From: Fibrobacter sp. UBA1765
GTDB taxonomy: Bacteria; Fibrobacterota; Fibrobacteria; Fibrobacterales; Fibrobacteraceae
Direction of reading: 5' to 3'
Assembly: GCA_002314675.1 (NCBI GenBank)
Contig: DCGZ01000092.1
Location: 1-43,032, forward strand
Length of the DNA: 43,032 nt
A model generated the notes under the pieces. That model saw only the letters and a list, made by a program, of their open reading frames with translations. It had not been told where the DNA came from and did not search any database. The stretch's first letter is position 1. Every line of letters begins with the position of its first letter. The position numbers were made by a program, and so were the translations under genes. Shown in pieces: positions 15,201 through 21,875 of the stretch.

Positions 15201-15822
15201 ACTTAAATTCCGGGAACGGCAAATCGGTTTCTTGCTGAAGGCTCAGACGAGCCTCGGCACTCGACTTAATTCTAAACAATCCAGATTCTTTTGGAACTTC
15301 CACTTTCAATGTTTCTGCCTTGTAGTTTTTTAGCGAACTCAAATCCAGGCCATGCAATTTAAAAAGAGCGCACGGATCCTCATCTATTATATGTGCTAAA
15401 TTCAGCAAAACGGCAACTGTTAAACCGCATGGTTCCGCATTTTTACAATCGCATTCCACCGTAATGTCAGAAAATTCATCAAAAATTTTTAAGCCACACC
15501 TAGAAAGAATCAGCTCTATGGAAGCATTCAGGGAATCGTTTGAAATAGCCATGAGTTCCGCGGGCTGGCGTTTTAGTACACTCAAGAATATTTCCGAATT
15601 TTCTACAGGGAATTTCGGGAACACCATGTAGCAATTATGATGCCCTCCATTTGGCCCTAGAACTTCAGCAACAACGCGGTGATCTATAACTTCAAGCTTA
15701 ATAACCTGTTTGCGGTTTGCATAACGCAAGCCTACTTCTAGATCTCGGTCAGCAGCATTTGCAAGCAGCGTACTAAGCCAGCGCTTGCTCCACCAATTAT
15801 TTGCAAAAGGCCCAAAAATCAT
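12268..15822 (-). CDS. SNF2/RapA-family DNA-dependent ATPase (helicase)
   Basis: A 1184-residue protein. The N-terminus (MIFGPFANNWWSKRWL) and a degenerate SWIM-type cysteine cluster (ECDCKNAEPCG, about residue 135) resemble bacterial SWIM/SNF2 proteins, but the usual final C-x-H is not intact. The motor lies in the C-terminal 500 residues: Walker A DDMGLGKT (about 720), DEAQ box VIDEAQNIKN, SGTPVENRL, and the helicase C domain LSLKAGGTGLNLT and QATDRAFRIGQ. Predicted to translocate on DNA; partner unknown. I start it at 15822 rather than 15837 because the tatatttg -10-like word covers the first codons of the longer frame. It diverges from hflX. Confidence 0.9.
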   Translation of the reverse strand: MIFGPFANNWWSKRWLSTLLANAADRDLEVGLRYANRKQVIKLEVIDHRVVAEVLGPNGGHHNCYMVFPKFPVENSEIFLSVLKRQPAELMAISNDSLNASIELILSRCGLKIFDEFSDITVECDCKNAEPCGLTVAVLLNLAHIIDEDPCALFKLHGLDLSSLKNYKAETLKVEVPKESGLFRIKSSAEARLSLQQETDLPFPEFKFLSWTDYSKILPSLLAPNPRFCPGGNFKKTFYDEIERVHQKFDGYFSFGEFAEDYHCNFAKAPIDPMQPISLYHTQGWGWLFNVGTSAGRKDVATSKVISSLCSLDESGFELWNRNVQFLHIALKVAFYLVRTCAIYPQVFWLNENTAQVRWLPADMLPEILSAVTSLDSVAPSAIVTTENQVIYDQTEHLLSVFINELLAFVRRTCPHKHAHDNLLGFFFECRSGKSSNVKIPTIIQEWFSVYSTFSFKTELWLVCSESGQNVTLEVFVKPSPESAVREPLSKLFEENDSRLLTVLNVLNSALENFVQLKDYIECKGKEPVILHGQDLLDFLKDSLPKIQTLGIKVDLPKSLLEIKKPRSRISVRGGSIGTFSAKDLLDFDWEVAVGDESISAKEFLKLAEAADGLLKIKSQYVEFTKEDLEKLKKQVDEGVDNAKLVQACLTGEYHDAENGPEEFVPITLTPELKAVIDSLRDCKDEELPEGLNATLRPYQERGYSWLCNEMRMGFGCILADDMGLGKTLQVIAFLLKLKNEFKLEERKVLVVVPAALLYNWQVEVKKFAPSLSVFPYHGGMRDLLKFKEDILITTYGTFRRDYKKLQTLEWEVIVIDEAQNIKNFDTDQSRLLRSMKASMKIAMSGTPVENRLMEFWTIMDFCNRGILLSQEQFRTEYETPIQKNKDEAAAERFKRMTAPFMLRRLKTDKSIISDLPDKIIQDEYVELTKSQAMLYKKALDHFMAELEAAKLAEQEDDSHALFKRKGLILQMILALKQICNHPKTFFKRDIAELLPETDSKNHSFADDSGKIQMLLELLKEIQETEEKTLIFTQFAEMGELLKQVIHEELGIETEFYHGGLSQTQRKKMVEEFQQDSEKKILILSLKAGGTGLNLTAASQVIHYDLWWNPAIEAQATDRAFRIGQKRNVQVHRLITKGTFEEKINALLESKKAIANLTVNVGETWLTDLSDKELGEVFGLELGV

Positions 15823-15826
15823 GCGC

Positions 15827-15834
15827 CAAATATA
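15827..15834 (-). promoter_or_regulatory. -10-like element 4 nt before the helicase ATG (leaderless candidate)
   Basis: Minus strand tatatttg, then gcgc, then ATG (15822). No Shine-Dalgarno can fit. Same arrangement at mtgA, the GGDEF gene, rlmI and the MCE gene. Confidence 0.5.
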
Positions 15835-15954
15835 CAAAAACGCAAAAACAACTACTCAAAATAGCACTTAAAAATTTGTATTTCAACATGTATTTTAATA
15901 CAAAGCACCACCCAACGATTCAACATAAATAAGAATACTATCTTTCGGTTCAAT

Positions 15955-17115
15955 ATGCATGAACACAAAAAAGAAATTGAACGCTGTATTCTTGTCGGTA
16001 TCGCAACTCCAAAGATTGCCCCATGGCTTGCCACAGAACACTTGAATGAACTGGAACGCCTCGCAGACACCGCAGGCGCAAAGGTCACTCGCACTTTTTT
16101 GCAACGTGTTCAGGCATTCAATCCGGCAACGCTCATCGGCGAAGGCAAAGTTGCAGAAATCAAGACTGCACTTGAAGCTGACGAAGCCAAGATGGTCGTT
16201 TTTGACGACGACCTTTCTGGTTCTCAAGTTCGTAATTTGGAAAGCCGTTTGCCAGGTGTAAAGGTTCTCGATAGAACAGGCCTTATTCTAGATATTTTTG
16301 CAAAGCATGCAGAAACTGCAGAAAGCCGCTTGATGGTAGAAATCGCACAGCTACAGTACATGATGCCACGCCTTACCGGTATGTGGACTCACCTTTGCCG
16401 CCAGCACAACGGCGGTATCGGAACTAAGGGCCCTGGCGAAACGCAGCTCGAAACGGACCGTCGCTTAATCAACGCACGAATCCGAGACTTGAAAAAGAAA
16501 CTCAAGAAAATTGAAGATGCTCGCGACCGTACTGCAGAAAAACGTTACGACACATTCCACGTAGGCATTGTCGGTTACACAAACGCAGGCAAGAGCACTC
16601 TTACAAACCGTTTGACAGGCGCAAACGTTTATGCCGAAGACAAGCTATTCGCAACGCTCGATTCCACGACACGCAAGCTCTACATTGGCGATGGAGAAAC
16701 AATCATACTTTCTGACACCGTCGGCTTCATCCGCAAGCTCCCGCACAACCTTGTGGAAACATTCAAGAGCACTCTTGGAATTGCGGCACACGCAAACTGC
16801 ATTCTAGAAGTCGTTGACGCGAGTGCTCCAGATTATAAAGAGCACTTGGAAGTCACGCAAAAAACTCTTGCCGACATTATCGATGGAGAAACGCCTCGCA
16901 TTACAGTTTTCAACAAGGCTGAAGCGGCAGAAGAAACTAAGCGAGACGAGCTTCGCATCAATTATCCAAGCGCTTTGCAGGTAAGCGCACTTGAAAACAT
17001 TGGCATGGAAGCACTCCGCGAAGAACTCGTGAAAGAATTTACCAAGTGGAAAGAAAAGCGCTTGGCTCAAAAAGAAGAAGAAGCCAACGCTCCCGACGGA
17101 TGGGTTGCTGAGTAA
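15955..17115 (+). CDS. hflX: ribosome-associated GTPase HflX
   Basis: A 386-residue HflX: an N-terminal nucleotide-binding/glycine-rich domain (FNPATLIGEGKVAEI, LDRTGLILDIFAKHA, then the conserved GGIGTKGPGETQLETDRR at about 153-170), a helical linker, and the GTPase domain with G1 GYTNAGKST (207-215) and G3 DTVG (254-257). The G4 motif reads NKAE, where NKxD is usual, so the guanine-specifying Asp is replaced by Glu. HflX splits stalled ribosomes under stress in E. coli. pgpA follows 44 bp downstream. A tactatct word 11 nt before the ATG may be its -10 element. Confidence 0.95.
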   Translation: MHEHKKEIERCILVGIATPKIAPWLATEHLNELERLADTAGAKVTRTFLQRVQAFNPATLIGEGKVAEIKTALEADEAKMVVFDDDLSGSQVRNLESRLPGVKVLDRTGLILDIFAKHAETAESRLMVEIAQLQYMMPRLTGMWTHLCRQHNGGIGTKGPGETQLETDRRLINARIRDLKKKLKKIEDARDRTAEKRYDTFHVGIVGYTNAGKSTLTNRLTGANVYAEDKLFATLDSTTRKLYIGDGETIILSDTVGFIRKLPHNLVETFKSTLGIAAHANCILEVVDASAPDYKEHLEVTQKTLADIIDGETPRITVFNKAEAAEETKRDELRINYPSALQVSALENIGMEALREELVKEFTKWKEKRLAQKEEEANAPDGWVAE

Positions 17116-17159
17116 CAGAACCAAGAACCTGATGCAAGAATCAAGAGGAAGTTTTTACG

Positions 17160-17702
17160 ATGATGAATGAAGAAGTTAAAGCAAAATACAAGAAAAAGAA
17201 AGTTCCACACGAATGGCGAAAGACTGATAAAATTTCAGCACTTGTCACAACATTTTTTGGAGCAGGAACGCTTCCAAAAATGCCTGGTACCTGGGGAAGC
17301 CTTGCCGCGGCAATACTTGCCTATCCAATTTCCTTTTACTGCTTTAACGGCTGCTTTGCCCTGCTTTCATTCATTGTCTTTTTTGCAGCGATCCCATTCG
17401 TGAACAAGGCAATGCGCGACTGTGGCACCGAAGACCCGGGTTGGATCGTAATTGACGAAGTTGCAGGCCAATGGCTTGCACTTGCACTTGTCCCACCGGA
17501 ATTCATCATGCAAAACATCTGGGTGCCTCTTGTTGCATTTGCACTATTCAGATTCTTCGATATTACAAAGCCGCTCGGCATCCATCGCTTTGAAAAGTTC
17601 CCCGAAGGTTGGGGCGTCATGGCAGACGATATGCTCGGCGGTTTGTATGCCGGCATTCTACTAGCAGCCGGCTACTACGGCATTCCAATGATCCTTGGAT
17701 AA
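17160..17702 (+). CDS. pgpA: phosphatidylglycerophosphatase A
   Basis: Dephosphorylates phosphatidylglycerol phosphate to phosphatidylglycerol at the inner membrane. The 180-residue protein has the family blocks GAGTLPKMPGTWGSLAA (about 35-51), DCGTEDPGWIVIDEVAGQW (about 87-105, with the acidic metal-binding residues) and ITKPLGIHRFEKFPEGWGVMADDMLGGLYAG, plus hydrophobic helices between them. agaggaag upstream of the ATG pair at 17160/17163 supports the start; which of the two is used cannot be decided. Probably co-transcribed with hflX. Confidence 0.93.
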   Translation: MMNEEVKAKYKKKKVPHEWRKTDKISALVTTFFGAGTLPKMPGTWGSLAAAILAYPISFYCFNGCFALLSFIVFFAAIPFVNKAMRDCGTEDPGWIVIDEVAGQWLALALVPPEFIMQNIWVPLVAFALFRFFDITKPLGIHRFEKFPEGWGVMADDMLGGLYAGILLAAGYYGIPMILG

Positions 17703-17725
17703 CAAAAAAGGGGCTCACGGCCCCT
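17702..17725 (-). terminator. terminator of the GGDEF-secreted protein operon
   Basis: aggggc / gcccct stem (17709-17714, 17720-17725) with the T-tract (tttttt) on the minus strand only. It ends the minus-strand gene at 17753 and also lies just past pgpA. Confidence 0.7.
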
Positions 17726-17752
17726 AAAAAAGTATTAAGCCTTGGTCACCTA

Positions 17753-18463
17753 TCATTCCCAATACCCTACAATCAATACTTCGCACTTTGCCTTTTTATT
17801 GCTTGCACTTTCAAACCCAACAATGCGGCGAATACTCTTTTGATTCGGGTTCATACCTTCACGAGAAATCCCATTTGTTGACAAGGTCACTTTCACGCCA
17901 GGAACCTTGCCTCCTTCCTTAATTTCATCAATCTTGTCAACGTTCAGCATAACGCTCTTGAATTCAGCCTTGAATTCCTTGGCATCGTCGCGAAGCTTTA
18001 ACTGCGGAGCCGTCTTACCATCTGGAGACCAAACATAAAAGCTCCAGGATTTTTTAGAGCCTGCCTTGTAAAAGCCTGCATCAAGAAGCTTTTCACTGAA
18101 CATGAGTTCCGGCGTTACAACACCTTCGACGCGAGCAACAAAAGGCTTGCCGCCCTTTTCTACAAGAATGATGTTTTCTTGAACAGGGCCTTCCATATAT
18201 TCCGTATTCAAGTCAAATTCAATCTTAAAGGCCTTGCCCTTTGCAATTTCCGTCGGGTACTTAAAATTCGTAGCTCCAGTTCCCTGGCTCATCACGGTTT
18301 CAAGAACCATGTCGTCGCCAGTATTCAAAGCTTTAAGGACAATATGCTTTACATCGCCCTGCTTAACATTTTCAAATTTGTAAACTTCAGGAGCAAAGCG
18401 AGGATTGCCACCAGCAAAGGCTGCAACAGCCGAAAAAGCTAAAATAAACGATAATTTTTTCAT
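17753..18463 (-). CDS. secreted protein, DUF1573-like beta-sandwich
   Basis: A 236-residue protein from ATG 18463, with a clear signal peptide (MKKLSFILAFSAVAAFAGG). An upstream in-frame ATG at 18532 would bury the signal and is rejected. The mature part begins FAPEVYKFENVKQGDVKHIVLKALNTGDDMV and continues with PTEIAKGKAFKIEFDLNT and PFVARVEGVVTPELMFSE, the usual rhythm of DUF1573/ASPM-like immunoglobulin folds. Without a lipobox it is probably periplasmic or secreted. It lies 28 bp downstream of the diguanylate cyclase gene, so they may be co-transcribed. Function unknown. Confidence 0.75.
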   Translation of the reverse strand: MKKLSFILAFSAVAAFAGGNPRFAPEVYKFENVKQGDVKHIVLKALNTGDDMVLETVMSQGTGATNFKYPTEIAKGKAFKIEFDLNTEYMEGPVQENIILVEKGGKPFVARVEGVVTPELMFSEKLLDAGFYKAGSKKSWSFYVWSPDGKTAPQLKLRDDAKEFKAEFKSVMLNVDKIDEIKEGGKVPGVKVTLSTNGISREGMNPNQKSIRRIVGFESASNKKAKCEVLIVGYWE

Positions 18464-18491
18464 AATTGAGAATATATAAAAAAGCAAAGGT

Positions 18492-19562
18492 TTAGCACAC
18501 AATCCTATTACGTCCGTGCGTCTTTGCCTCATACAAGAGTTTATCTACTACACTAAGCATCTTGCCATAGTTTTCAAAACTGGAATTTTGGCAACTTACC
18601 AAGCCACCACTTATGCGAATGTCCATTCCCGGGAATTCCTCAATGGCTATCGCAGCAACAGCCTCACGAAAGTTTTCCGATCTTGACCTTGCTTCATCCA
18701 TCGAATCCGCAGCAATAACCTGAATAAATTCCTCGCCGCCATAGCGAACCGAAATTTCCTTTGCTTGCTTAAAAAGATCTTTTGCGACCTTTGCAATGGA
18801 TGCAAGCGCCTTGTCGCCTGCCGGATGCCCGTAGGTATCATTTATCTTTTTAAAGTGGTCGACATCATACATCAATATGTAAAAGCCACTTGCATTTGGC
18901 ATAATTTCATTATTCAAGACATCGATGAAATATCTGCGGTTAAACAGCCCTGTAAGAACATCATGTGCAGAATTATAATTGAGCTGTTCAATAAGGCTAT
19001 CCTTTGTGGCCTTTTCACGCTGATAAGCCTGCAGTAGGTAAGAAACAACTGCAAATATAAACACGCTCATGAAAATGAACGAAACAACAATATCCGTGAT
19101 TGCTGCGCCGTATTCTACCTTAGAGCACCACTCCGGATGTTCCCAGGCAAGCATAAAGACGGCAGAATCTACTACTATGCTCAAAACAACCAATACAGCG
19201 CGAAGTATCTTTTTTGCACAGAGCGATAATACAAGCATTGTTGTTTGGCAATAAAACACCATGCCGCTATTAAAGCCACCACAAGTAAAAAATAGCGGAG
19301 GCATTACAAGCAAAGCTATGACAAGGCACATTACAAAATAACAGGCATTAATGTTTTTGGTCTTATGTGCAACCACCCCCAACACGGCAAAAAAAACTGA
19401 AAGGGAAACGCACCCAGCAACAGTAATAACATCGATGTCTTCAAGAGCAGAAAATACGGCAGAGAAAACGGCAGCTATAAAACAGGCTATCAAAACGCCC
19501 CAAAACAAGGCAACTTCAAAAGTTTGTTTTGGTACAATTATATTTTTCAGGCGTTCAAGCAT
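18492..19562 (-). CDS. membrane-bound diguanylate cyclase (GGDEF)
   Basis: Makes cyclic di-GMP from two GTP. The 356-residue protein has about six hydrophobic segments in residues 17-180 without a recognised extracellular sensor domain, then a GGDEF domain: DVLTGLFNRR (201-210), YDVDHFKKINDTYGHPAGD (232-250) and the active-site GGEEF at 275-279. The inhibitory RxxD site five residues before GGEEF is absent (the stretch reads KQAKEISVRY), so product feedback at that site is unlikely. No EAL domain. A tatattaa word 4 nt before ATG 19562 and weak ribosome-binding sequence suggest a leaderless transcript. Confidence 0.92.
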   Translation of the reverse strand: MLERLKNIIVPKQTFEVALFWGVLIACFIAAVFSAVFSALEDIDVITVAGCVSLSVFFAVLGVVAHKTKNINACYFVMCLVIALLVMPPLFFTCGGFNSGMVFYCQTTMLVLSLCAKKILRAVLVVLSIVVDSAVFMLAWEHPEWCSKVEYGAAITDIVVSFIFMSVFIFAVVSYLLQAYQREKATKDSLIEQLNYNSAHDVLTGLFNRRYFIDVLNNEIMPNASGFYILMYDVDHFKKINDTYGHPAGDKALASIAKVAKDLFKQAKEISVRYGGEEFIQVIAADSMDEARSRSENFREAVAAIAIEEFPGMDIRISGGLVSCQNSSFENYGKMLSVVDKLLYEAKTHGRNRIVC

Positions 19563-19673
19563 GTCCTTAATATAGGCTATTCTTTTTAAAAAAGCTTATT
19601 GAAAAAAAATCTTTAAATTACTTTTTTGATTCAAAGAACAGAAACGTGAGCTTCATCACGCCACAAAGTGTTT

Positions 19674-20051
19674 TTAAGGCATAGTATAAAAAGGAGTTTC
19701 GTCCTTGGTTCGGAACTCGTGTTTTTCGTAGTAGCCGATGAGATTGCCGTCTTCGTCGCGGAGGGCGATCATGTAGCCGTCCTTGTTCTGCTTTTCGTTG
19801 AAGAACGTGTGAACCCAGTTGTGGGTCTTGTCCGCCAGGAACCAGGCCATTACCTTGAGAATTTTTTCCTGGGATTCCGGACCATGGCATTTTAGCAAAT
19901 TGCAGCCGATGAGGGCGGCTCCCCCACGCTTGGCTTGCGCCTCGCAAGCCTTCGGGTTCATGTAGATGATTTCGTGTTCCAGGTTGCAGATAACGATAGC
20001 GGTATCATCCTGGTCGATGATGGATTTGAAGAAAGGATTAAGATTAGTCAT
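19674..20051 (-). CDS. single-domain PAS protein
   Basis: A 125-residue protein that is essentially one PAS fold: FFKSIIDQDDTAIVICNLEHEIIYMNPKACE (about 7-37), a helical middle with HGPESQEKILKVM, and the last strands GYMIALRDEDGNLIGYYEKHEF. No output domain, signal peptide or membrane segment. It probably binds a small ligand or another protein; no partner is evident. A tatatatt word lies at 20086-20093, about 35 nt before the ATG. Confidence 0.75.
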   Translation of the reverse strand: MTNLNPFFKSIIDQDDTAIVICNLEHEIIYMNPKACEAQAKRGGAALIGCNLLKCHGPESQEKILKVMAWFLADKTHNWVHTFFNEKQNKDGYMIALRDEDGNLIGYYEKHEFRTKDETPFYTMP

Positions 20052-20093
20052 TTTTCATCCGGGTCTGTAGATTTTTGCACTTTGCAATATATA

Positions 20094-20126
20094 AAAAGAA
20101 GGCCACCCTTTGCGGATGACCTTTTT
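20094..20126. terminator. bidirectional terminator between the PAS gene and glycyl-tRNA synthetase
   Basis: aggccaccc (20100-20108) / ggatgacct (20114-20122), 9 bp with G.T pairs and loop tttgc. Flanked by aaaaag and tttttag, so T-tracts exist on both strands. Confidence 0.6.
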
Positions 20127-20129
20127 AGA

Positions 20130-20282
20130 TTCTAGAGCGAAGCTCTGACTATAACCTCAGAGCGACAAAGTCGCGACCTCGCGCCTCTAGGGCGAAGCCC
20201 GACCTCATACCTTTTAGCAACCAAGCTTTGCAATAAAGGGATAGGAGTCCAGAGGAAAGGGAAAGCCCTTTCCTCTGCGTCT
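20130..20282. repeat. cluster of small palindromes downstream of glyQS
   Basis: Contains gagcgaagctc, gagcgacaaagtcgcgac, gggcgaagccc and a 12-bp perfect stem (20250-20261 with 20266-20277, aaag loop). Similar gcgacaaagtcgc sits near 24762. At 20213-20243 the minus strand reads as a second copy of the glyQS 3' end (FIAKLGC and stop). Confidence 0.55.
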
Positions 20283-20284
20283 CA

Positions 20285-21697
20285 TTAACAGCCAAGCTTT
20301 GCAGCGAGGTATGCTTCGAGTTCGTCGATCTTAACGAGTTCCTGCTTCATGGAATCACGTTCACGAACAGTAACGTAGCCGAGCTTTGCCGGGTCGCTTT
20401 CGCCTTCGCCAACAGTGTCGAAGTCAACAGTTACGCAGAACGGTGTGCCAAGTTCATCCTGACGGCGGTAACGCTTACCAATGGACTGGGTTTCGTCGTA
20501 TTCCACGTTCCAGCGCTGGAGAAGCTGTTCGTAAAGTTCTTCGGCCTTGGCCTTGACCTGGCCCTTCTTAACGAGCGGGAGAACTGCAACCTTGACCGGT
20601 GCAACCTTCGGGTCGAAGTGGAGAACTGTGCGTTCGTCGTTTTCGAGCTTTTCAACTTCGTAAGCGTCGCAGAGGAGCACGAGGAGCAAGCGTTCTACAC
20701 CGAGGGACGGTTCCACAACGTACGGAACGTAACGAGTGTTCTTGACCGGGTCAATGTATTCCTGCTTAACCTTGGATTCGTTCTGGTGAGCAGTCAAGTC
20801 GAAGTTTGTACGGCTTGCAATGCCCCAGAGTTCACCCCAACCGAACGGGAATTCGTATTCAACGTCGGTGGTACCGTTACTGTAGTGGCTGAGTTCTTCC
20901 TTGGCATGTTCGCGGAGACGGAGCTTGCTTTCGTTCACGCCCAGATCCTTGATGAGCCAGTTGAAGCAATACTTGCGCCAGAAATCGTACCATTCAAGTT
21001 CTGTACCCGGTTCGCAGAAGAATTCGAGTTCCATCTGTTCGAATTCGCGGGTACGGAAGATGAAGTTACCCGGAGTAATTTCGTTACGGAAGCTCTTACC
21101 GATCTGGCCGACACCGAACGGAATGCGCGGGCGAACGTTGTCAACGATGTTCTTGAAATCAACGAAGATACCCTGAGCAGTTTCTGGACGGAGGTAAACC
21201 TTGTTGCCTTCGCCTTCGATCACGCCGATTTCGGTCTGGAACATAAGGTTGAAAGCACGCGGCTTTGTAAATTCGGTCTTGCCGCAGCTCGGGCATTCGA
21301 TCTTGTTGTCGATCATGAGCTGTGCAATTTCGTCAAAGTTCTTACCAGCGCAGCAGCCGTCGCCAAGCTTTTCTTCGAGCAAATGGTCAGCGCGGAAACG
21401 TTCGTGGCAAGCAAGGCAGTCAACGAGCGGGTCGCTGAAGTTGCCGACATGGCCAGAAGCCTTCCAAACGCGTGGGTTGAGGAGGATAGAGCTATCGAGG
21501 CCCAAAACATCCTTACGGGAGCTAACGAACTTCTTCCACCAGAGGTTCTTGATGTTGCGCTTGAGTTCTACGCCATACGGACCGTAGTCCCAAGTATTTG
21601 CGAGACCATCATAAATTTCAGAACCCGGGAAAATAAAACCACGGCGCTTGCAGAGGGAGATGATGTCCTTGAGGGCATCCTGAACTTTCTTTGCCAT
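20285..21697 (-). CDS. glyQS: glycyl-tRNA synthetase, single-chain (alpha2) type
   Basis: Charges tRNA-Gly. The 470-residue protein is the single-chain class II type, not the alpha2beta2 type. It starts with DIISLCKRRGFIFPGSEIYDGLANTWDYGPYG, has class II motif 2 around GKSFRNEITPGNFIFRTREFEQMELE, and ends with an anticodon-binding domain (VKVAVLPLVKKGQVKAKAEELYEQL; SIGKRYRRQDELGTPFCVTVD). An insertion with two cysteine pairs (CLACHERF, CPSCGKTEF) probably binds zinc. A leader of about 90 nt precedes ATG 21697, with a possible gccctgacagggc hairpin near 21768-21780; no T-box was recognised. Confidence 0.96.
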   Translation of the reverse strand: MAKKVQDALKDIISLCKRRGFIFPGSEIYDGLANTWDYGPYGVELKRNIKNLWWKKFVSSRKDVLGLDSSILLNPRVWKASGHVGNFSDPLVDCLACHERFRADHLLEEKLGDGCCAGKNFDEIAQLMIDNKIECPSCGKTEFTKPRAFNLMFQTEIGVIEGEGNKVYLRPETAQGIFVDFKNIVDNVRPRIPFGVGQIGKSFRNEITPGNFIFRTREFEQMELEFFCEPGTELEWYDFWRKYCFNWLIKDLGVNESKLRLREHAKEELSHYSNGTTDVEYEFPFGWGELWGIASRTNFDLTAHQNESKVKQEYIDPVKNTRYVPYVVEPSLGVERLLLVLLCDAYEVEKLENDERTVLHFDPKVAPVKVAVLPLVKKGQVKAKAEELYEQLLQRWNVEYDETQSIGKRYRRQDELGTPFCVTVDFDTVGEGESDPAKLGYVTVRERDSMKQELVKIDELEAYLAAKLGC

Positions 21698-21834
21698 AAA
21701 TAATCCTTTTTCGGCCTAGCATTAAAGCATTTCCTTTGGCCGGACTAGGAACCTACCTGGATGATAGGCCCTGACAGGGCGTAAAGATAGCAAATAGACG
21801 AAAGACAAGAAAATTTCACAAAAATTCTAACATA

Positions 21835-21864
21835 AAAAATCCTCGAGAAATTCTCGAGGATTTT
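21835..21864. terminator. terminator of the lipoprotein at 21876
   Basis: aatcctcgag (21838-21847) / ctcgaggatt (21853-21862), 10 bp perfect, with A/T tracts on both sides. Functions on the minus strand (and possibly the plus). Confidence 0.8.
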
Positions 21865-21875
21865 AACTTGAAAGT

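Noticed and set aside
15823..15837. Extra five N-terminal codons of the SNF2 protein (ATG at 15837)
   Set aside because: They coincide with the tatatttg promoter-like word, and the family-like N-terminus begins at Met 15822.
18464..18532. Longer N-terminus for the secreted protein starting at ATG 18532
   Set aside because: It would place 23 residues before a perfect signal peptide and overlaps the end of the GGDEF gene.
20618..21703. Long open frame opposite glycyl-tRNA synthetase
   Set aside because: Antisense shadow; the minus-strand synthetase is certain from its motifs.
21698..21790. T-box leader for glycyl-tRNA synthetase
   Set aside because: The leader is short and lacks the T-box sequence; only a small gccctgacagggc palindrome is visible.
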